A DNA stretch of 64,000 nucleotides, from NCBI RefSeq assembly GCF_003096695.1, contig NZ_QEKY01000001.1, positions 1-64,000 of the forward strand, written 5' to 3'. The position numbers and the translations under genes were made by a program. The DNA comes from Porphyromonas loveana (lineage in GTDB: Bacteria > Bacteroidota > Bacteroidia > Bacteroidales > Porphyromonadaceae). The stretch's first letter is position 1; every line of letters starts with the position of its first letter. Below the pieces are notes generated by a model, which was not told the DNA's origin, searched no databases, and saw nothing but the letters and a program-made list of their open reading frames with translations. This document shows positions 1 through 8,752 of the stretch, piece after piece.

Positions 1-153
1 GTGGCAGGGGATGCTGTGAACATCCTATTGGCAGCTGCTGCTTACAACTTCAAAAGAGCCATGAAGGCTCTTTTGCACCTGCTCAAAATAATAAGCGAAA
101 AGCTAAGCGAGAGACCATCGATGAATGACTTCTCACTTGCCAATGCTTTTTAA
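1..153 (+). mobile_element. IS5-type transposase, C-terminal end (cut by window start)
   Basis: Frame 1 is open from the first base to a TAA at 151-153 and gives 50 residues. It contains GDAVNILLAAAAYNFKRAMK, which matches the conserved C-terminal segment of IS5-family (IS1106/IS1031-like) DDE transposases, where a G-x-x-(I/V)-N-x-L-L-A-A-A-A-Y-N-(F/M)-K motif closes the catalytic domain. The rest of the gene lies outside the window, so intactness cannot be judged. The right end of the element should fall between 154 and about 200, just before the neighbouring gene on the other strand, but I could not identify the terminal repeat with certainty. Confidence 0.8.
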
Positions 154-213
154 GGGATGACTAATTAAGGCCTACTCACTTAATGGCTTTTCAGCTTACT
201 CCAATTCTAAGTA

Positions 214-2625
214 TTATTTCTTAAATCGCTCCAGATGGTTTGTTTCAGAACGATCTTTGGCTCCACGAACACGGCTCTGGCCAAATTTGTATGTAAATCT
301 TACCTGAATAGATGTATTATTCGTTTTAGGAATGATATTATACGAATAGGTATCAGTATTATAGTGATATGATGGCTTGTAATTAAGTAAATTAAGAGCA
401 TGGATGCTTAAAGTGCCTCCGAACTTAAAGTCCTTACTCAAGGATACATTGAGCAAATGTTTGTGTCGTCCTATTTTCAAGACTCCCCGTGATGGTGTAT
501 AGTAGTTGTAGCTCATAGTAGCACTAATGCTTCTCTTTGGTGAAATTTTGAATACATTACGAATACCGGCGGTGCTCATCCATGTTTTGTAGCCAACATC
601 TTTGCCATCTATATGTCCCGTGGTTATATCATAGTCAGTACCTGCGCTGAATGACATTCGCCAAAAACCTTTGAAGAAAATTTTATCCATATTGAAATAC
701 AGAGACAACTCCTGTTCGTGACCAAAATTCGCCACACTACTAACCGTAGTATTATCCTCTGCCGAATAAGTGTATTCGCTAAAAGTATCGGAACCATAGT
801 TATAAGAAGCACCGATAATGTAATCACCACAAAATGAGTAGCTCAAATCTACACCATTGTAGATCATGGGTTTGATATAGATATTACCCATTGTATAGGT
901 GTTTTCTGAGTTCCATATCTTGAATGGATTAAGGTCATTATAGAATGGCCTTACTATTGAACGAGATAAATCTAATGCAAGGCTATGATCGCCATCTGCC
1001 AAATCCACTAAGACACTTAACTTCGGAAAGAAATTCCAATAATTTCGACGAAACTTCTCATCGGAGGTAATTTGATGGCCATGGATATTAGTATTTTCTG
1101 CTCGTACACCCAATGTGGTACTTAATACATCACTCCACTTTTTGTCGTATGTAATGTATAAAGCATTGACTTTTTCTTCATAAATAAAATGATTGCTATG
1201 GGCTTCATTGGGGATATACCCACTGCCGTCAAAATCATTACGGATAAAATCGTTCGACAGATGTGAGGCATTGAAATCATATCCAGCTGTAAGATTGTTG
1301 TCATTATCAAAATAATGGCTGTAATATCCCTTAAATTCATACCCATAACTATCGACAGTGCTATTTTGCTGGAATAGAGAATATGGAATAAGATTGTTTC
1401 TATTAGTAGCATTTGCATACTCCATTTTTCCCAACGAAGTGTTTATTGAGGAGGAATAGTTTGCACTTAGATCAAGATTGCTGCCGTTATTATCCATTTT
1501 GAGATTATAGTATGCCACAACACCTATCTTAGGTCTCTGGAATGGATTGTCTGTTTCATTGACTGATATTGAGGACTTATCCAATATGCCATTGAGATAA
1601 TTTGAACTTTTTGTTGTCGAATTGCTGTTACTTTCCGAGCCTCCTATATGGAATGATGCACCCACAGTACTTCGTTTGGTAAAGTCATAGGTAATATTGA
1701 TATTGCCATTCAAAAAGTGACCGGATGTTTCTTGTATTGTTGAGTTAAGAATATCCGTAAAGGTATCTGCGTAGTTATATGTTGCGTCGGTTTCATTTTG
1801 CGAATCATTATAGAGATAGCTTAAGTTTGCCGAAGCATTCAACTTATTCTTTGAATAACCCAAATAGAAGGTCGCTCTTGGAGATACTCTTTCCCCGAGG
1901 CAAACACCGCTTACACTCGCACTTCCTGTTAATCCTTGATTAGGATTCTTCTTCATTACAATATTTACAATACCTCCGGTGGTTGATGCCCTATAAGAGC
2001 TGTTGGGAGACATAATAATCTCAATATTCTCAATCTGATTGGCAGGTGTAGAGCGCAACATCTCCATCAACGAGGTATTGTCCATTATTGGTTTTCTGCC
2101 GTTAATGTATATAGTAGATATACCCTTACCCAATATGCAAACGGAGTTATTTTCTAATGTTATTAATGGAGTGTAACGCAGTATGTCATAACTATCAATA
2201 TCCCCGACTTCAGAAAGACGAGGTTTGTATATAAACTTACCCGGTTTTTGCTTTAATCGCGGTGCTGATGCTGTAACAACAACCTCTTCTAATGCTATGG
2301 CAGACTCCTTGAGTGTAATAACGATCTCTTCAGATATGGGTTTCATATAAGCTTTCTCATATCCAATGAGTGACACTTCAAGCAAGTACTTCTCATAGGC
2401 TTCTTTCAATCCTGAAAATTGGAATACACCATCTACGCTTGTTACGCAGTAACCGACAACAGTGCTATCTGGCAATTCGATACAAGAAACAACAGCTCCT
2501 ACAATAGTCTCTCCATCATTGTCAAGAACTCGTCCTCGTAGTGATTGATGCTCTTGGGCATTAACAGATAGAGCGAATAGAACAATACTCAACAAGCAAT
2601 AAATACCTCTCCTATAAAGTTTCAT
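214..2625 (-). CDS. TonB-dependent-receptor-like outer-membrane beta-barrel protein
   Basis: The 803-residue product has a signal peptide (residues 1-24, ending VNAQ) and a carboxypeptidase-regulatory-like domain at about 30-105 (LRGRVLDNDGETIVGAVV). A plug-like domain lies at about 120-225 (DSYDILRYTPLITL, STIYINGRKP), followed by a long beta-barrel typical of the outer membrane protein beta-barrel family (PF14905-like). Barrel strands alternate aromatic and polar residues up to VRFTYKFG, followed by a hydrophilic tail of about 20 residues. I chose the ATG at 2625 because the upstream in-frame TTG (2634) adds only three residues before MKLYRRG. It is probably an outer-membrane transporter or ligand receptor, but the substrate is not visible. 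The IS end lies about 60 bp beyond its 3' end. No TonB box was identified, so energised transport is inferred from the family only. Confidence 0.8.
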   Translation of the reverse strand: MKLYRRGIYCLLSIVLFALSVNAQEHQSLRGRVLDNDGETIVGAVVSCIELPDSTVVGYCVTSVDGVFQFSGLKEAYEKYLLEVSLIGYEKAYMKPISEEIVITLKESAIALEEVVVTASAPRLKQKPGKFIYKPRLSEVGDIDSYDILRYTPLITLENNSVCILGKGISTIYINGRKPIMDNTSLMEMLRSTPANQIENIEIIMSPNSSYRASTTGGIVNIVMKKNPNQGLTGSASVSGVCLGERVSPRATFYLGYSKNKLNASANLSYLYNDSQNETDATYNYADTFTDILNSTIQETSGHFLNGNINITYDFTKRSTVGASFHIGGSESNSNSTTKSSNYLNGILDKSSISVNETDNPFQRPKIGVVAYYNLKMDNNGSNLDLSANYSSSINTSLGKMEYANATNRNNLIPYSLFQQNSTVDSYGYEFKGYYSHYFDNDNNLTAGYDFNASHLSNDFIRNDFDGSGYIPNEAHSNHFIYEEKVNALYITYDKKWSDVLSTTLGVRAENTNIHGHQITSDEKFRRNYWNFFPKLSVLVDLADGDHSLALDLSRSIVRPFYNDLNPFKIWNSENTYTMGNIYIKPMIYNGVDLSYSFCGDYIIGASYNYGSDTFSEYTYSAEDNTTVSSVANFGHEQELSLYFNMDKIFFKGFWRMSFSAGTDYDITTGHIDGKDVGYKTWMSTAGIRNVFKISPKRSISATMSYNYYTPSRGVLKIGRHKHLLNVSLSKDFKFGGTLSIHALNLLNYKPSYHYNTDTYSYNIIPKTNNTSIQVRFTYKFGQSRVRGAKDRSETNHLERFKK

Positions 2626-2974
2626 AATTTGCAACTAAGAATTTGTTTTGTACGTTGCCAAATTAAAGTGCATAACTGTAAACGTAGTTATGTCCTGTAA
2701 TTATGACACAATGGTACGCAAATTATTTCAATACACCAATTTTCCTAAATGTTTTTCTTTAAAAAGGTTCATTTTTTTCTCATTTCCTCTCGTTTTACAA
2801 TGTAAAATGATTGATTTTGAGCTTTTTGCTTGCATAATAACGACGATAAAACTTGAACAAATTAGCACATTCAAAGAGAGTTACCCCGAGTTGAAAGAGC
2901 TCTCTTTTGCTTTCAATGGGGCAGAATGCGTTTGGTGTTCAAAATGATTGGTGGAGACGGAAAAAGTTTTTGTA

Positions 2975-3300
2975 TACCGCGGACGAGACCATGAAAAAAA
3001 TTGATCTGGGGTTTCTAAGTGAGCGATGTCTCCAAAAGAGTTTATTCTCCCTTCGCAGGTGTACGATGAGTAGAAAAACGATTTTTCAGCTCTTCGAATG
3101 TGTACGAAGACCTAAAAAACGATGATTTGACTCTTTGTAAGCCTGCGAAGGCTCTAAAAAGGTTGATTGAGACGATTGTAAACGTGCGAAGAGCTGAAAA
3201 ATCGTTTTTCAACGCTTTGCACGCTGTTGAAGAGTCGAAAAATGGTTAAGGGACTTATTGAGCGCCGTTGATGAGCTCTCGAATGCTTGATTCTCTCATT
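2975..3300. repeat. Degenerate 41-bp tandem array, about 8 copies
   Basis: A loosely conserved unit recurs with anchors (CGA or TGA followed by about AGA-CT-AAAAA) at 2984, 3024, 3064, 3105, 3146, 3187, 3228 and 3269, giving spacings of 40, 40, 41, 41, 41, 41 and 41. The pattern is roughly TGCGAAGA.CT.AAAAA followed by G.TT and ending TTTGTAA. Since 41 is not a multiple of three, it does not encode a protein repeat. The array lies upstream of the receptor gene and downstream of the helicase gene. Confidence 0.75.
3073..3210. repeat. Perfect 24-bp inverted repeat inside the 41-bp array
   Basis: Positions 3073-3096 (GAAAAACGATTTTTCAGC then TCTTCG) are the exact reverse complement of 3187-3210. 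The arms are separated by 90 bases. The arms fall in units three and six of the tandem array, one of them inverted relative to the other. Confidence 0.85.
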
Positions 3301-3427
3301 AGAAAGCGATGGGAGATGTCGCGGATGATTTTGGGAGGTCGAAGAGGAATTTGGCGATAAAAGGGCGACCAAGGAAATGAGGTGCAGAGCTTGCCGGCAG
3401 CGAACGTGCGTTTGTCGTGCTGTGAAG

Positions 3428-5665
3428 CTAATGGTTTTCCTGTAGGATGAAGTAGGCGCGGTAGAGGCGCAGCTGGGTGTAGGTGTAGCGCCCTTCGAGC
3501 CGATCGTAGAGGGTTTTGAGCTCATATATCCGTGACGGATGGACGAAGTGGGGACGCAGTTCGTGCACGATAGTGGGATCAATATAGGGCTCGGGGGACA
3601 GCTGTCCTTTTTCTATCAGGAGAGCAAGGTGGCTTTCGATGGTGCTCGGACTGAGGTGGCGCTCGGCGGCAATTTCGCTTACACTCTTGCCTGCATGGAG
3701 CAGCTCCAGCGTGATTTCGTGCGTGCTCTTTTTCTCGCGACTCTTCTTCTCTTTGGTTTTTTTCGGACTGTCGGCTGTCGGCTCTTCGGCTGTGCGCGGA
3801 CTGATGCTCTGCACCCATCGGGACATTTGTTCGTCCGTACCGAGCCGCTCTTGGCCGAGATTTTGTCCCGCTGCCAGCGCGCCGAAGATGGCGCGGAGTC
3901 TGAAGAGCTTGTGGACGGCTGCATGCAGACTGTCCTGTAGCTCGACCAATTCTTTGGCAAACTGCTTCGCTTTTTTCAGCTTGCTCACTTCCTGAAGGGT
4001 GGCGGATAGTTCGCTCGCGATGGCTGTCAGGGGTGGCATGAAGTATTCGACAGCCTTGTCGATGCGCTCTTTGAGGAGGCCGTTGTTCTCGTCGGGCTGC
4101 ATCCACAACCGGCTGAGCTGCCGACGGAAGCGCGCTCCTACCTCCGCTACCTCGTCGATGCATGCCGATTGCTCGGCTGCCCGGTCGCCATAGTGGCTCT
4201 TGGTGCTCTGGGCGCTTTCGGTCCGATAGCTCATGCTGTGTTTGTGCCATAGCCCTGCGAGTTGCTGCCAGTCGAAGGCTTCGTCCGATTGTCGACGGAG
4301 GTAGATGCGGCTGTGCTCGTGGAGGGTCGATTGCAGTGCTGCTTCGTCCTGCTTGGAGGCTGCATAGTCTATCAGCTCTTGGGGCGTCTCCAGCCCGTGC
4401 AGCTCCGGAGGCGAGAGCAATACCATCCCGTCGGGGCCCGTCATGCGGGAGAGCGCCACGTAGGCTTGGCCGGGGACGAAGACGCCCTCGAGGTCGATGG
4501 CGGCTCGGTCGAATGTGAGTCCCTGGCTCTTGTGCACGGTGATAGCCCAGGCCGTGCGCAGGGGGAAGAGGCGGAAGCTGCCGATCACTTCTTGCTCGGG
4601 GGCGTTTGTCTCGGAATTGACCGTGTAGCGGACGTTGGTCCATTCGTGTGTTTCCACGTCGATGCATTCGCCGCTGTCGAGTCGGACAACTACGGAGGAG
4701 GCCGTGAGTGCGTGGACGACGGCGATCTTTCCATTATAATAGCGTCGCGGGTGGCGTGTATCGTTGCGAACGAACATGACGCGGGCGCCGACTTTCAGCT
4801 CCAAGACGGGATCCAAGGGGAAGAGATTCTCGGGAAAATCCCCCTTAACGGCCGCCTTATAAGTGTGTGATTCGGCGGGCAGAGCGGCGAGGGCTCGGCG
4901 ATTGATCTGCTCGGCCTTGTGATTGTGCGTGGTCAGCGTGATGAAGCCTTCGTGTCGGATGCTGTCGAAAGCGGGATGCACGCGTTCCGTCAGATAGGCG
5001 AGGTCTTCGGCGGGAAGTCGGTTGTGGCGGAGGTGATTGAGCAGCGACATGAAGCGCGCATCGGTCTGTCGATAGATCTTCTCCAGCTCCAGATAGAGTG
5101 GTGGATGCTGCCGGATGACCATCGAATGAAAGAAGAAAACTCCCGGATAGACATCCGCCATCCGCTCCCATTCATGAACTTTGACGACGGGTGGCAGCTG
5201 CATCAGGTCGCCGATGAAGAGCATCTGGACGCCGCCGAAGGGGCGCGGATTGCTGCGGACGCGTCTGAGGACCAGGTCGATCAGGTCCAGCGTGTCGGCT
5301 CGGAGCATGCTCACTTCGTCAATGATGAGCAGCTCCATGTTCTGTAAGAGCTTGCGCTTCGAAGCGTGCAGACGGCTCTGACGAAAGTAGGATGCAGGCG
5401 TGTGGATGCTCGCGTCCACGGAGCTGCCTTTGGGCAGTTCGTAGGGGATGAATGTGCCCGGGGGCAGTTGTAAAAGAGAGTGCAGCGTCACGCCTCCTGC
5501 ATTGAGGGCTGCGATGCCGGTGGGGGCAGCCACGATGCAGTTCTTATGCGTGTGGTCGATGATGTGTTTGAGGAGAGTCGTCTTGCCCGTACCGGCATTG
5601 CCCGTCAGAAAAAGGTTGCAGTCGGTGCGATTGATGAAGTCCAGTACGTATGCTTTTGTGTCCAT
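3428..5665 (-). CDS. Pif1-like helicase with C-terminal winged-helix domain
   Basis: The 745-residue protein has a Walker A motif GNAGTGKT (22-29), a Walker B-like LLIIDEVSMLR (about 112-122) and a C-terminal helicase lobe with AWAITVHKSQGLTF and AYVALSRM. This places it in the Pif1/RecD-like superfamily 1B of 5'-3' helicases. After a long, charged, partly helical middle region (about 480-650) comes a second module, KSVSEIAAERHLSPSTIESH, matching the HTH_40 domain seen at the C terminus of some RecQ proteins. The fusion suggests DNA unwinding combined with a DNA-binding module, perhaps in replication, recombination or G-quadruplex handling. It begins with ATG at 5665 and appears to be transcribed alone. 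Family assignment is firm; the cellular role is inferred. Confidence 0.9.
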   Translation of the reverse strand: MDTKAYVLDFINRTDCNLFLTGNAGTGKTTLLKHIIDHTHKNCIVAAPTGIAALNAGGVTLHSLLQLPPGTFIPYELPKGSSVDASIHTPASYFRQSRLHASKRKLLQNMELLIIDEVSMLRADTLDLIDLVLRRVRSNPRPFGGVQMLFIGDLMQLPPVVKVHEWERMADVYPGVFFFHSMVIRQHPPLYLELEKIYRQTDARFMSLLNHLRHNRLPAEDLAYLTERVHPAFDSIRHEGFITLTTHNHKAEQINRRALAALPAESHTYKAAVKGDFPENLFPLDPVLELKVGARVMFVRNDTRHPRRYYNGKIAVVHALTASSVVVRLDSGECIDVETHEWTNVRYTVNSETNAPEQEVIGSFRLFPLRTAWAITVHKSQGLTFDRAAIDLEGVFVPGQAYVALSRMTGPDGMVLLSPPELHGLETPQELIDYAASKQDEAALQSTLHEHSRIYLRRQSDEAFDWQQLAGLWHKHSMSYRTESAQSTKSHYGDRAAEQSACIDEVAEVGARFRRQLSRLWMQPDENNGLLKERIDKAVEYFMPPLTAIASELSATLQEVSKLKKAKQFAKELVELQDSLHAAVHKLFRLRAIFGALAAGQNLGQERLGTDEQMSRWVQSISPRTAEEPTADSPKKTKEKKSREKKSTHEITLELLHAGKSVSEIAAERHLSPSTIESHLALLIEKGQLSPEPYIDPTIVHELRPHFVHPSRIYELKTLYDRLEGRYTYTQLRLYRAYFILQENH

Positions 5666-5753
5666 CGGTTGTGTGTTCGCGGGCTATGGCCACGCCGCCA
5701 TCGGGTGGCGTGGGACGATCCTCTGCACGAGAGGTGTGAGTGCGGGAGAGCGA

Positions 5754-6104
5754 TCAGCGACGCTTGCGGAAGCGGCGGGTGATGCGATTCTTGAAGAATC
5801 CGAGAACGGCAGCGACCAGAAGCGGACGACCGAAGTCGGTAAGCTGCTCCATAAGGTGGAGAGTGGGGCGTCCCGTGGGGGTGAGCAGTTTGGCCGAAGG
5901 CACCTGTTTCCTGCCGACGATAAGCCGGAGGATTTTATTGCCCAGACTGCCCGGATAGAGGAGATGCTCTTCTACCTCTTCGAAGATGATGTCACCGTAA
6001 TTGTTGCGTACGTGCTCCACGCGACGAATGATGTTTCTGCGATGCGTCTCAGCCTCTCGGTTGCAGTTGTCACGACGGCGTTTCAGTTCATTATATGCGT
6101 TCAT
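5754..6104 (-). CDS. Small basic protein of the YtxH/holin-like cluster
   Basis: The 116-residue product is rich in Arg and Lys, with a predicted helical N terminus (MNAYNELKRRRDNCNREAET), a moderately hydrophobic stretch (FGRPLLVAAVLGFF) and a very basic end (KNRITRRFRKRR). I recognise no named domain. It is the third gene of a (-) strand cluster after a YtxH-domain protein and a holin-like membrane protein, 30 bp behind the latter. In Bacteroidetes such trios are common and are thought to act at the cell envelope. The membrane-adjacent hydrophobic segment fits that idea, but its function is unknown. Confidence 0.65.
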   Translation of the reverse strand: MNAYNELKRRRDNCNREAETHRRNIIRRVEHVRNNYGDIIFEEVEEHLLYPGSLGNKILRLIVGRKQVPSAKLLTPTGRPTLHLMEQLTDFGRPLLVAAVLGFFKNRITRRFRKRR

Positions 6105-6134
6105 GTCAGTGCCTGTTGCGTAGTACGTAGATAA

Positions 6135-6524
6135 TTATGGTTGAGTCTCTTGGTTGTTCTTCTCTGCGAAGTCGGCTTTTCGGCTCTTGTGACGGTCGGC
6201 TATTTCCAGCACTTCACGAGCGAGCATATTGTGCAGGAATGCTCTGATCTTGTTGCGACACAAGTGTGAGACGAGCGCCACGACTACATAGATGCCCAAT
6301 ACGACAAAGAAGCCTCCCGCCTCTCCGATGCCAAACCAACGACCGAAGCCGAATCCCAAAGCGACGCTGAGGAAGAGGATGATGAGAAAAGCCATGAGGA
6401 CAGACAAGACCACCAATGCTAATTTGGCGATGAGCCGAGCTACTTCATCTGCGGCTGTGTAGGCAGCCCCTTCGAGACGGAGCGTTATCATTTTGTATAT
6501 GTCGTCGAATAGTTTCATGAACAT
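6135..6524 (-). CDS. Phage-holin-family (DUF1469-like) membrane protein
   Basis: The 129-residue protein has an amphipathic N terminus (MFMKLFDDIYKMITLRLEGA) and two transmembrane helices at about 45-70 (LALVVLSVLMAFLIILFLSV) and 80-105 (GGFFVVLGIYVVVALVSHL). A charged C terminus follows. The layout matches the putative Actinobacteriophage holin III / DUF1469 family, which in Bacteroidetes is chromosomal and not linked to phage lysis. The start is the ATG at 6524, or the ATG at 6518 two codons later. It lies between a YtxH-domain gene upstream and a small basic protein gene downstream on the same strand. Confidence 0.75.
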   Translation of the reverse strand: MFMKLFDDIYKMITLRLEGAAYTAADEVARLIAKLALVVLSVLMAFLIILFLSVALGFGFGRWFGIGEAGGFFVVLGIYVVVALVSHLCRNKIRAFLHNMLAREVLEIADRHKSRKADFAEKNNQETQP

Positions 6525-6714
6525 AATGCGTCAGTCTTATATGATCAGATAAAAATGGAGAGGTGGATCTTCTCGGAGAAGGAACAAAAGATTTCACCGC
6601 AACAGACCATAGCTCGGCACTCCGATACGCGGGAAAAGGACACACTCCTCCTCGTATACCAAGAGCTGACAAGCCACTAAAGCCCTCGGGGCGGTACACT
6701 TTTGTAGAAAGAAA

Positions 6715-6758
6715 GCGTGTAAGCAACCCGCTTATGAGGGGGAGGATTGCTTACACGC
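6715..6758 (-). terminator. Stem-loop terminator after the YtxH gene
   Basis: GCGTGTAAGCAA at 6715-6726 pairs perfectly with TTGCTTACACGC at 6747-6758, a 12-bp stem with a 20-nt loop. Read on the (-) strand it is followed by TTTCTTTC. It sits 11 bp past the end of the YtxH gene, so the next two genes probably need read-through or their own promoter. Confidence 0.7.
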
Positions 6759-6769
6759 CTCGGACTTAT

Positions 6770-7039
6770 TTATTGCAGATCGTCGAGAGCTTCGTCGTAC
6801 TTCTCACCCATTTCCTCCACCAAGTCCTCAGTGGCACCTTTCAATTTCCTGCGATACTTCTGATAGCGATGCTTAGCTTCGTAATAGCCTTCTACTACGC
6901 TGTCTTTTACCTTGTCGGCTGTGCTGTTGAAGTCCTCCACGAAACGAGTGCGCTTCTCGCGGTCGGCAAAATAAGCTACTGTAGCACCGACAGCCAGTCC
7001 TACCAAAACGCCGAGTGAAAATTTTCCCTGTGAGTTCAT
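6770..7039 (-). CDS. YtxH-domain envelope protein
   Basis: The 89-residue protein has a short hydrophobic N-terminal segment rich in small residues (FSLGVLVGLAVGATVAYFA), then DREKRTRFVEDF and a long amphipathic helix, the standard form of the YtxH (PF12732) family. These proteins are small, single-span and often stress-induced. The ATG at 7039 is preceded by AGGAGG seven bases upstream, a strong ribosome binding site that is uncommon in this phylum and fixes the start. It is first in order of the three-gene cluster. Biochemical function is not established. Confidence 0.8.
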   Translation of the reverse strand: MNSQGKFSLGVLVGLAVGATVAYFADREKRTRFVEDFNSTADKVKDSVVEGYYEAKHRYQKYRRKLKGATEDLVEEMGEKYDEALDDLQ

Positions 7040-7228
7040 AAATAATCCTCCTAAAATTTATTGTTTGCTTGTGAATCAATTCCGGCTGAGAGCCGACCTC
7101 GTCGAAACGACGGGGCGCACCGCCGATTGTTCATGCGTAAAGATAAGAGTTTTTCAGACACAAAACAATTTTTGCGCTGAGAATGAACGGAAGAGTAAAG
7201 CGTCCACTTATGAGAGGCCGGGGGGGTG

Positions 7229-7765
7229 TCATTCGGCAGCGATGGCAGCGAGTTTGCGAGCAGTGTTGATGTTGCGCGTGGTCATCATCCTGCCGAAACT
7301 TTTCTCCAGAAGGGTGTTGCTGAGCTTCGACTGGCTCATCCCTGCTGGCAGATACATATAGATGCAGCGGGGCGTCAGCACCAATTGGTCTTCTCCCCAA
7401 GTTTTTTCGGCAAAAGAAGTCATCGTACCCTTGTCCAATTCGCCCATGAAAAAGGTGAGAAAAACGCGGCTCCCGTTCAGATCGCCGGCGAAAGGTTGGG
7501 CGGATAGAAGGTTGTCCAATTCTTCGGGGGTGAGTGCGATCACAGGCAGATCGGGGCCGATCTCCTGCTTGATGAGGGCGTTCACCTTTGCGCAAAGGGC
7601 TGGAGCGTTAAGATCGGTGTCCAAGACGATATTGCCACTCTGGATATAGGTGCGCACGTGGAGGAATCCTTCCCGCTCCAACATGTCTCGGAGGTCTGCC
7701 ATCTTCGGGATGCGATTTTTGCCTGTTGGCATCACGCCCCGCAGCAATACGATGTATCTGGTCAT
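7229..7765 (-). CDS. DUF1697 family protein
   Basis: Starting at the ATG at 7765, the product has 178 residues and begins MTRYIVLLRGVMPTGKNRIP, matching the opening of DUF1697 proteins (usually about 175-180 residues). The family's conserved YIQSGNIVLDT segment follows at about 43-53. A longer reading to 7855 would add 30 residues that do not resemble the family, so I reject it. DUF1697 proteins are soluble and of unknown function. It follows the glycosyltransferase gene after about 94 bases and may be the last gene of the purL-dprA-GT2 run. Confidence 0.85.
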   Translation of the reverse strand: MTRYIVLLRGVMPTGKNRIPKMADLRDMLEREGFLHVRTYIQSGNIVLDTDLNAPALCAKVNALIKQEIGPDLPVIALTPEELDNLLSAQPFAGDLNGSRVFLTFFMGELDKGTMTSFAEKTWGEDQLVLTPRCIYMYLPAGMSQSKLSNTLLEKSFGRMMTTRNINTARKLAAIAAE

Positions 7766-7859
7766 TGCTCTTTCCTTCAGGTTGTTTTTAGAAGCGTCTA
7801 TCAATGTCTCTTGTGCCGAGGTTGTTCTCCGTAAACCATAGATGAACATCATCAACCTC

Positions 7860-8750
7860 CTATCCCTTTCGAGGGGAGGAGATAGAGGCGAGATAGAGAA
7901 GTTTGTAGAGATTGAATAGGCGAAGCGAGGGATGTGCGCCTGTGAGTTGTCTCTCCAAGAGTGGACGAAGGGGGGGCCATAGAGCAGCTGCTACGTCTGC
8001 AAGGTGCCAATTATGCAGCTTGCGATAGGCTCGAGCGAGTCGCACAAGACTGCCAAGCTCCTCTTGATGGCGATGAAGATTGTCGATGTAGCGACGCGTA
8101 GTGGAGAGAAATTCGGCGGGCGTGTCACAGTTGTGATGCTCGACGGGGTTGTCAAAGTGACGCAAAGCGACGCCCGCCAGTCGCAGATGCTCGCCGAAGA
8201 GGAGGTCTTCGTAGCCCATGCCCATATTGGGAGGGAAGCCTGTGGCAAGCATGGTGGTGCGAGGGATCATGAAGGCCATGGAGACAAATCCGGCATGGGG
8301 AGCCTTGGCCCGTTCAACAGCCGGCTTACTTTCGACGCGCTCTCCGTAGCGTTGGCGCAGGGGATTGTCCAGCGTGGGGGGATAAATAAATCCACCGCAA
8401 ACGGCTTCGTCGGCAGATGCCTGCTGCAGGTAGCGGGCCAGGAAATTCGCCGATGCGGGCATGGTGTCTGAGTCGAGGATGAGAAGTTGATCGCCTTGTG
8501 CCTCTTGTGCCAAGGCGTTGCGGAGCCGTCCCGCACCCATATTCTGATGCGGTGTGAAGACCCGACACAGGCCTTCTTGCTGATAGGTTGCATAGACCGA
8601 TGTGAAGGGTTCGCCCGAACAGTCGTCACCGAGGATGATCTCGTAACCGACCGACAACTTTTTGGCTTGCGCCTGCAGCTCTTCCAGGAGCGGGCGGCAG
8701 TCTCGTCGGAAGACGGGTATCAAGATGGAAAGGGCGATGGTGTGGTGCAT
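7860..8750 (-). CDS. Family 2 glycosyltransferase
   Basis: The 296-residue protein opens with the GT-A signature LSILIPVFRRDCRPLLEEL, has the nucleotide-binding GDDCSG segment and the metal-binding DSDT (a DxD motif) near residue 92. It continues with GMGYEDLLFGEHLRLAG, which fits the acceptor-site ED motif of GT2 enzymes. There are no obvious transmembrane helices, so it should be a soluble or peripheral inner-face enzyme that transfers a sugar from a nucleotide donor. It starts two bases after dprA ends, so the two are probably co-transcribed. The sugar and acceptor cannot be read from the sequence. Confidence 0.85.
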   Translation of the reverse strand: MHHTIALSILIPVFRRDCRPLLEELQAQAKKLSVGYEIILGDDCSGEPFTSVYATYQQEGLCRVFTPHQNMGAGRLRNALAQEAQGDQLLILDSDTMPASANFLARYLQQASADEAVCGGFIYPPTLDNPLRQRYGERVESKPAVERAKAPHAGFVSMAFMIPRTTMLATGFPPNMGMGYEDLLFGEHLRLAGVALRHFDNPVEHHNCDTPAEFLSTTRRYIDNLHRHQEELGSLVRLARAYRKLHNWHLADVAAALWPPLRPLLERQLTGAHPSLRLFNLYKLLYLASISSPRKG

Positions 8751-8752
8751 GG

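Larger units (their letters stand above)
2626..3427. other. Long repeat-rich intergenic spacer
   Basis: No convincing gene was found in these 800 bases. Short open frames on both strands have no recognisable domains and cross the 41-bp repeat array described separately. The part next to the receptor gene (2640-2830) is A/T-rich and should carry its promoter, although I saw no clean TAnnTTTG box. The remainder is dominated by the tandem array. Confidence 0.6.

Noticed and set aside
3579-4667. Open frame of 362 codons on (-) within the helicase gene
   Set aside because: It is an alternate frame of the helicase gene, Arg/Pro/His-rich with no domain, as expected from high-GC shadow coding.
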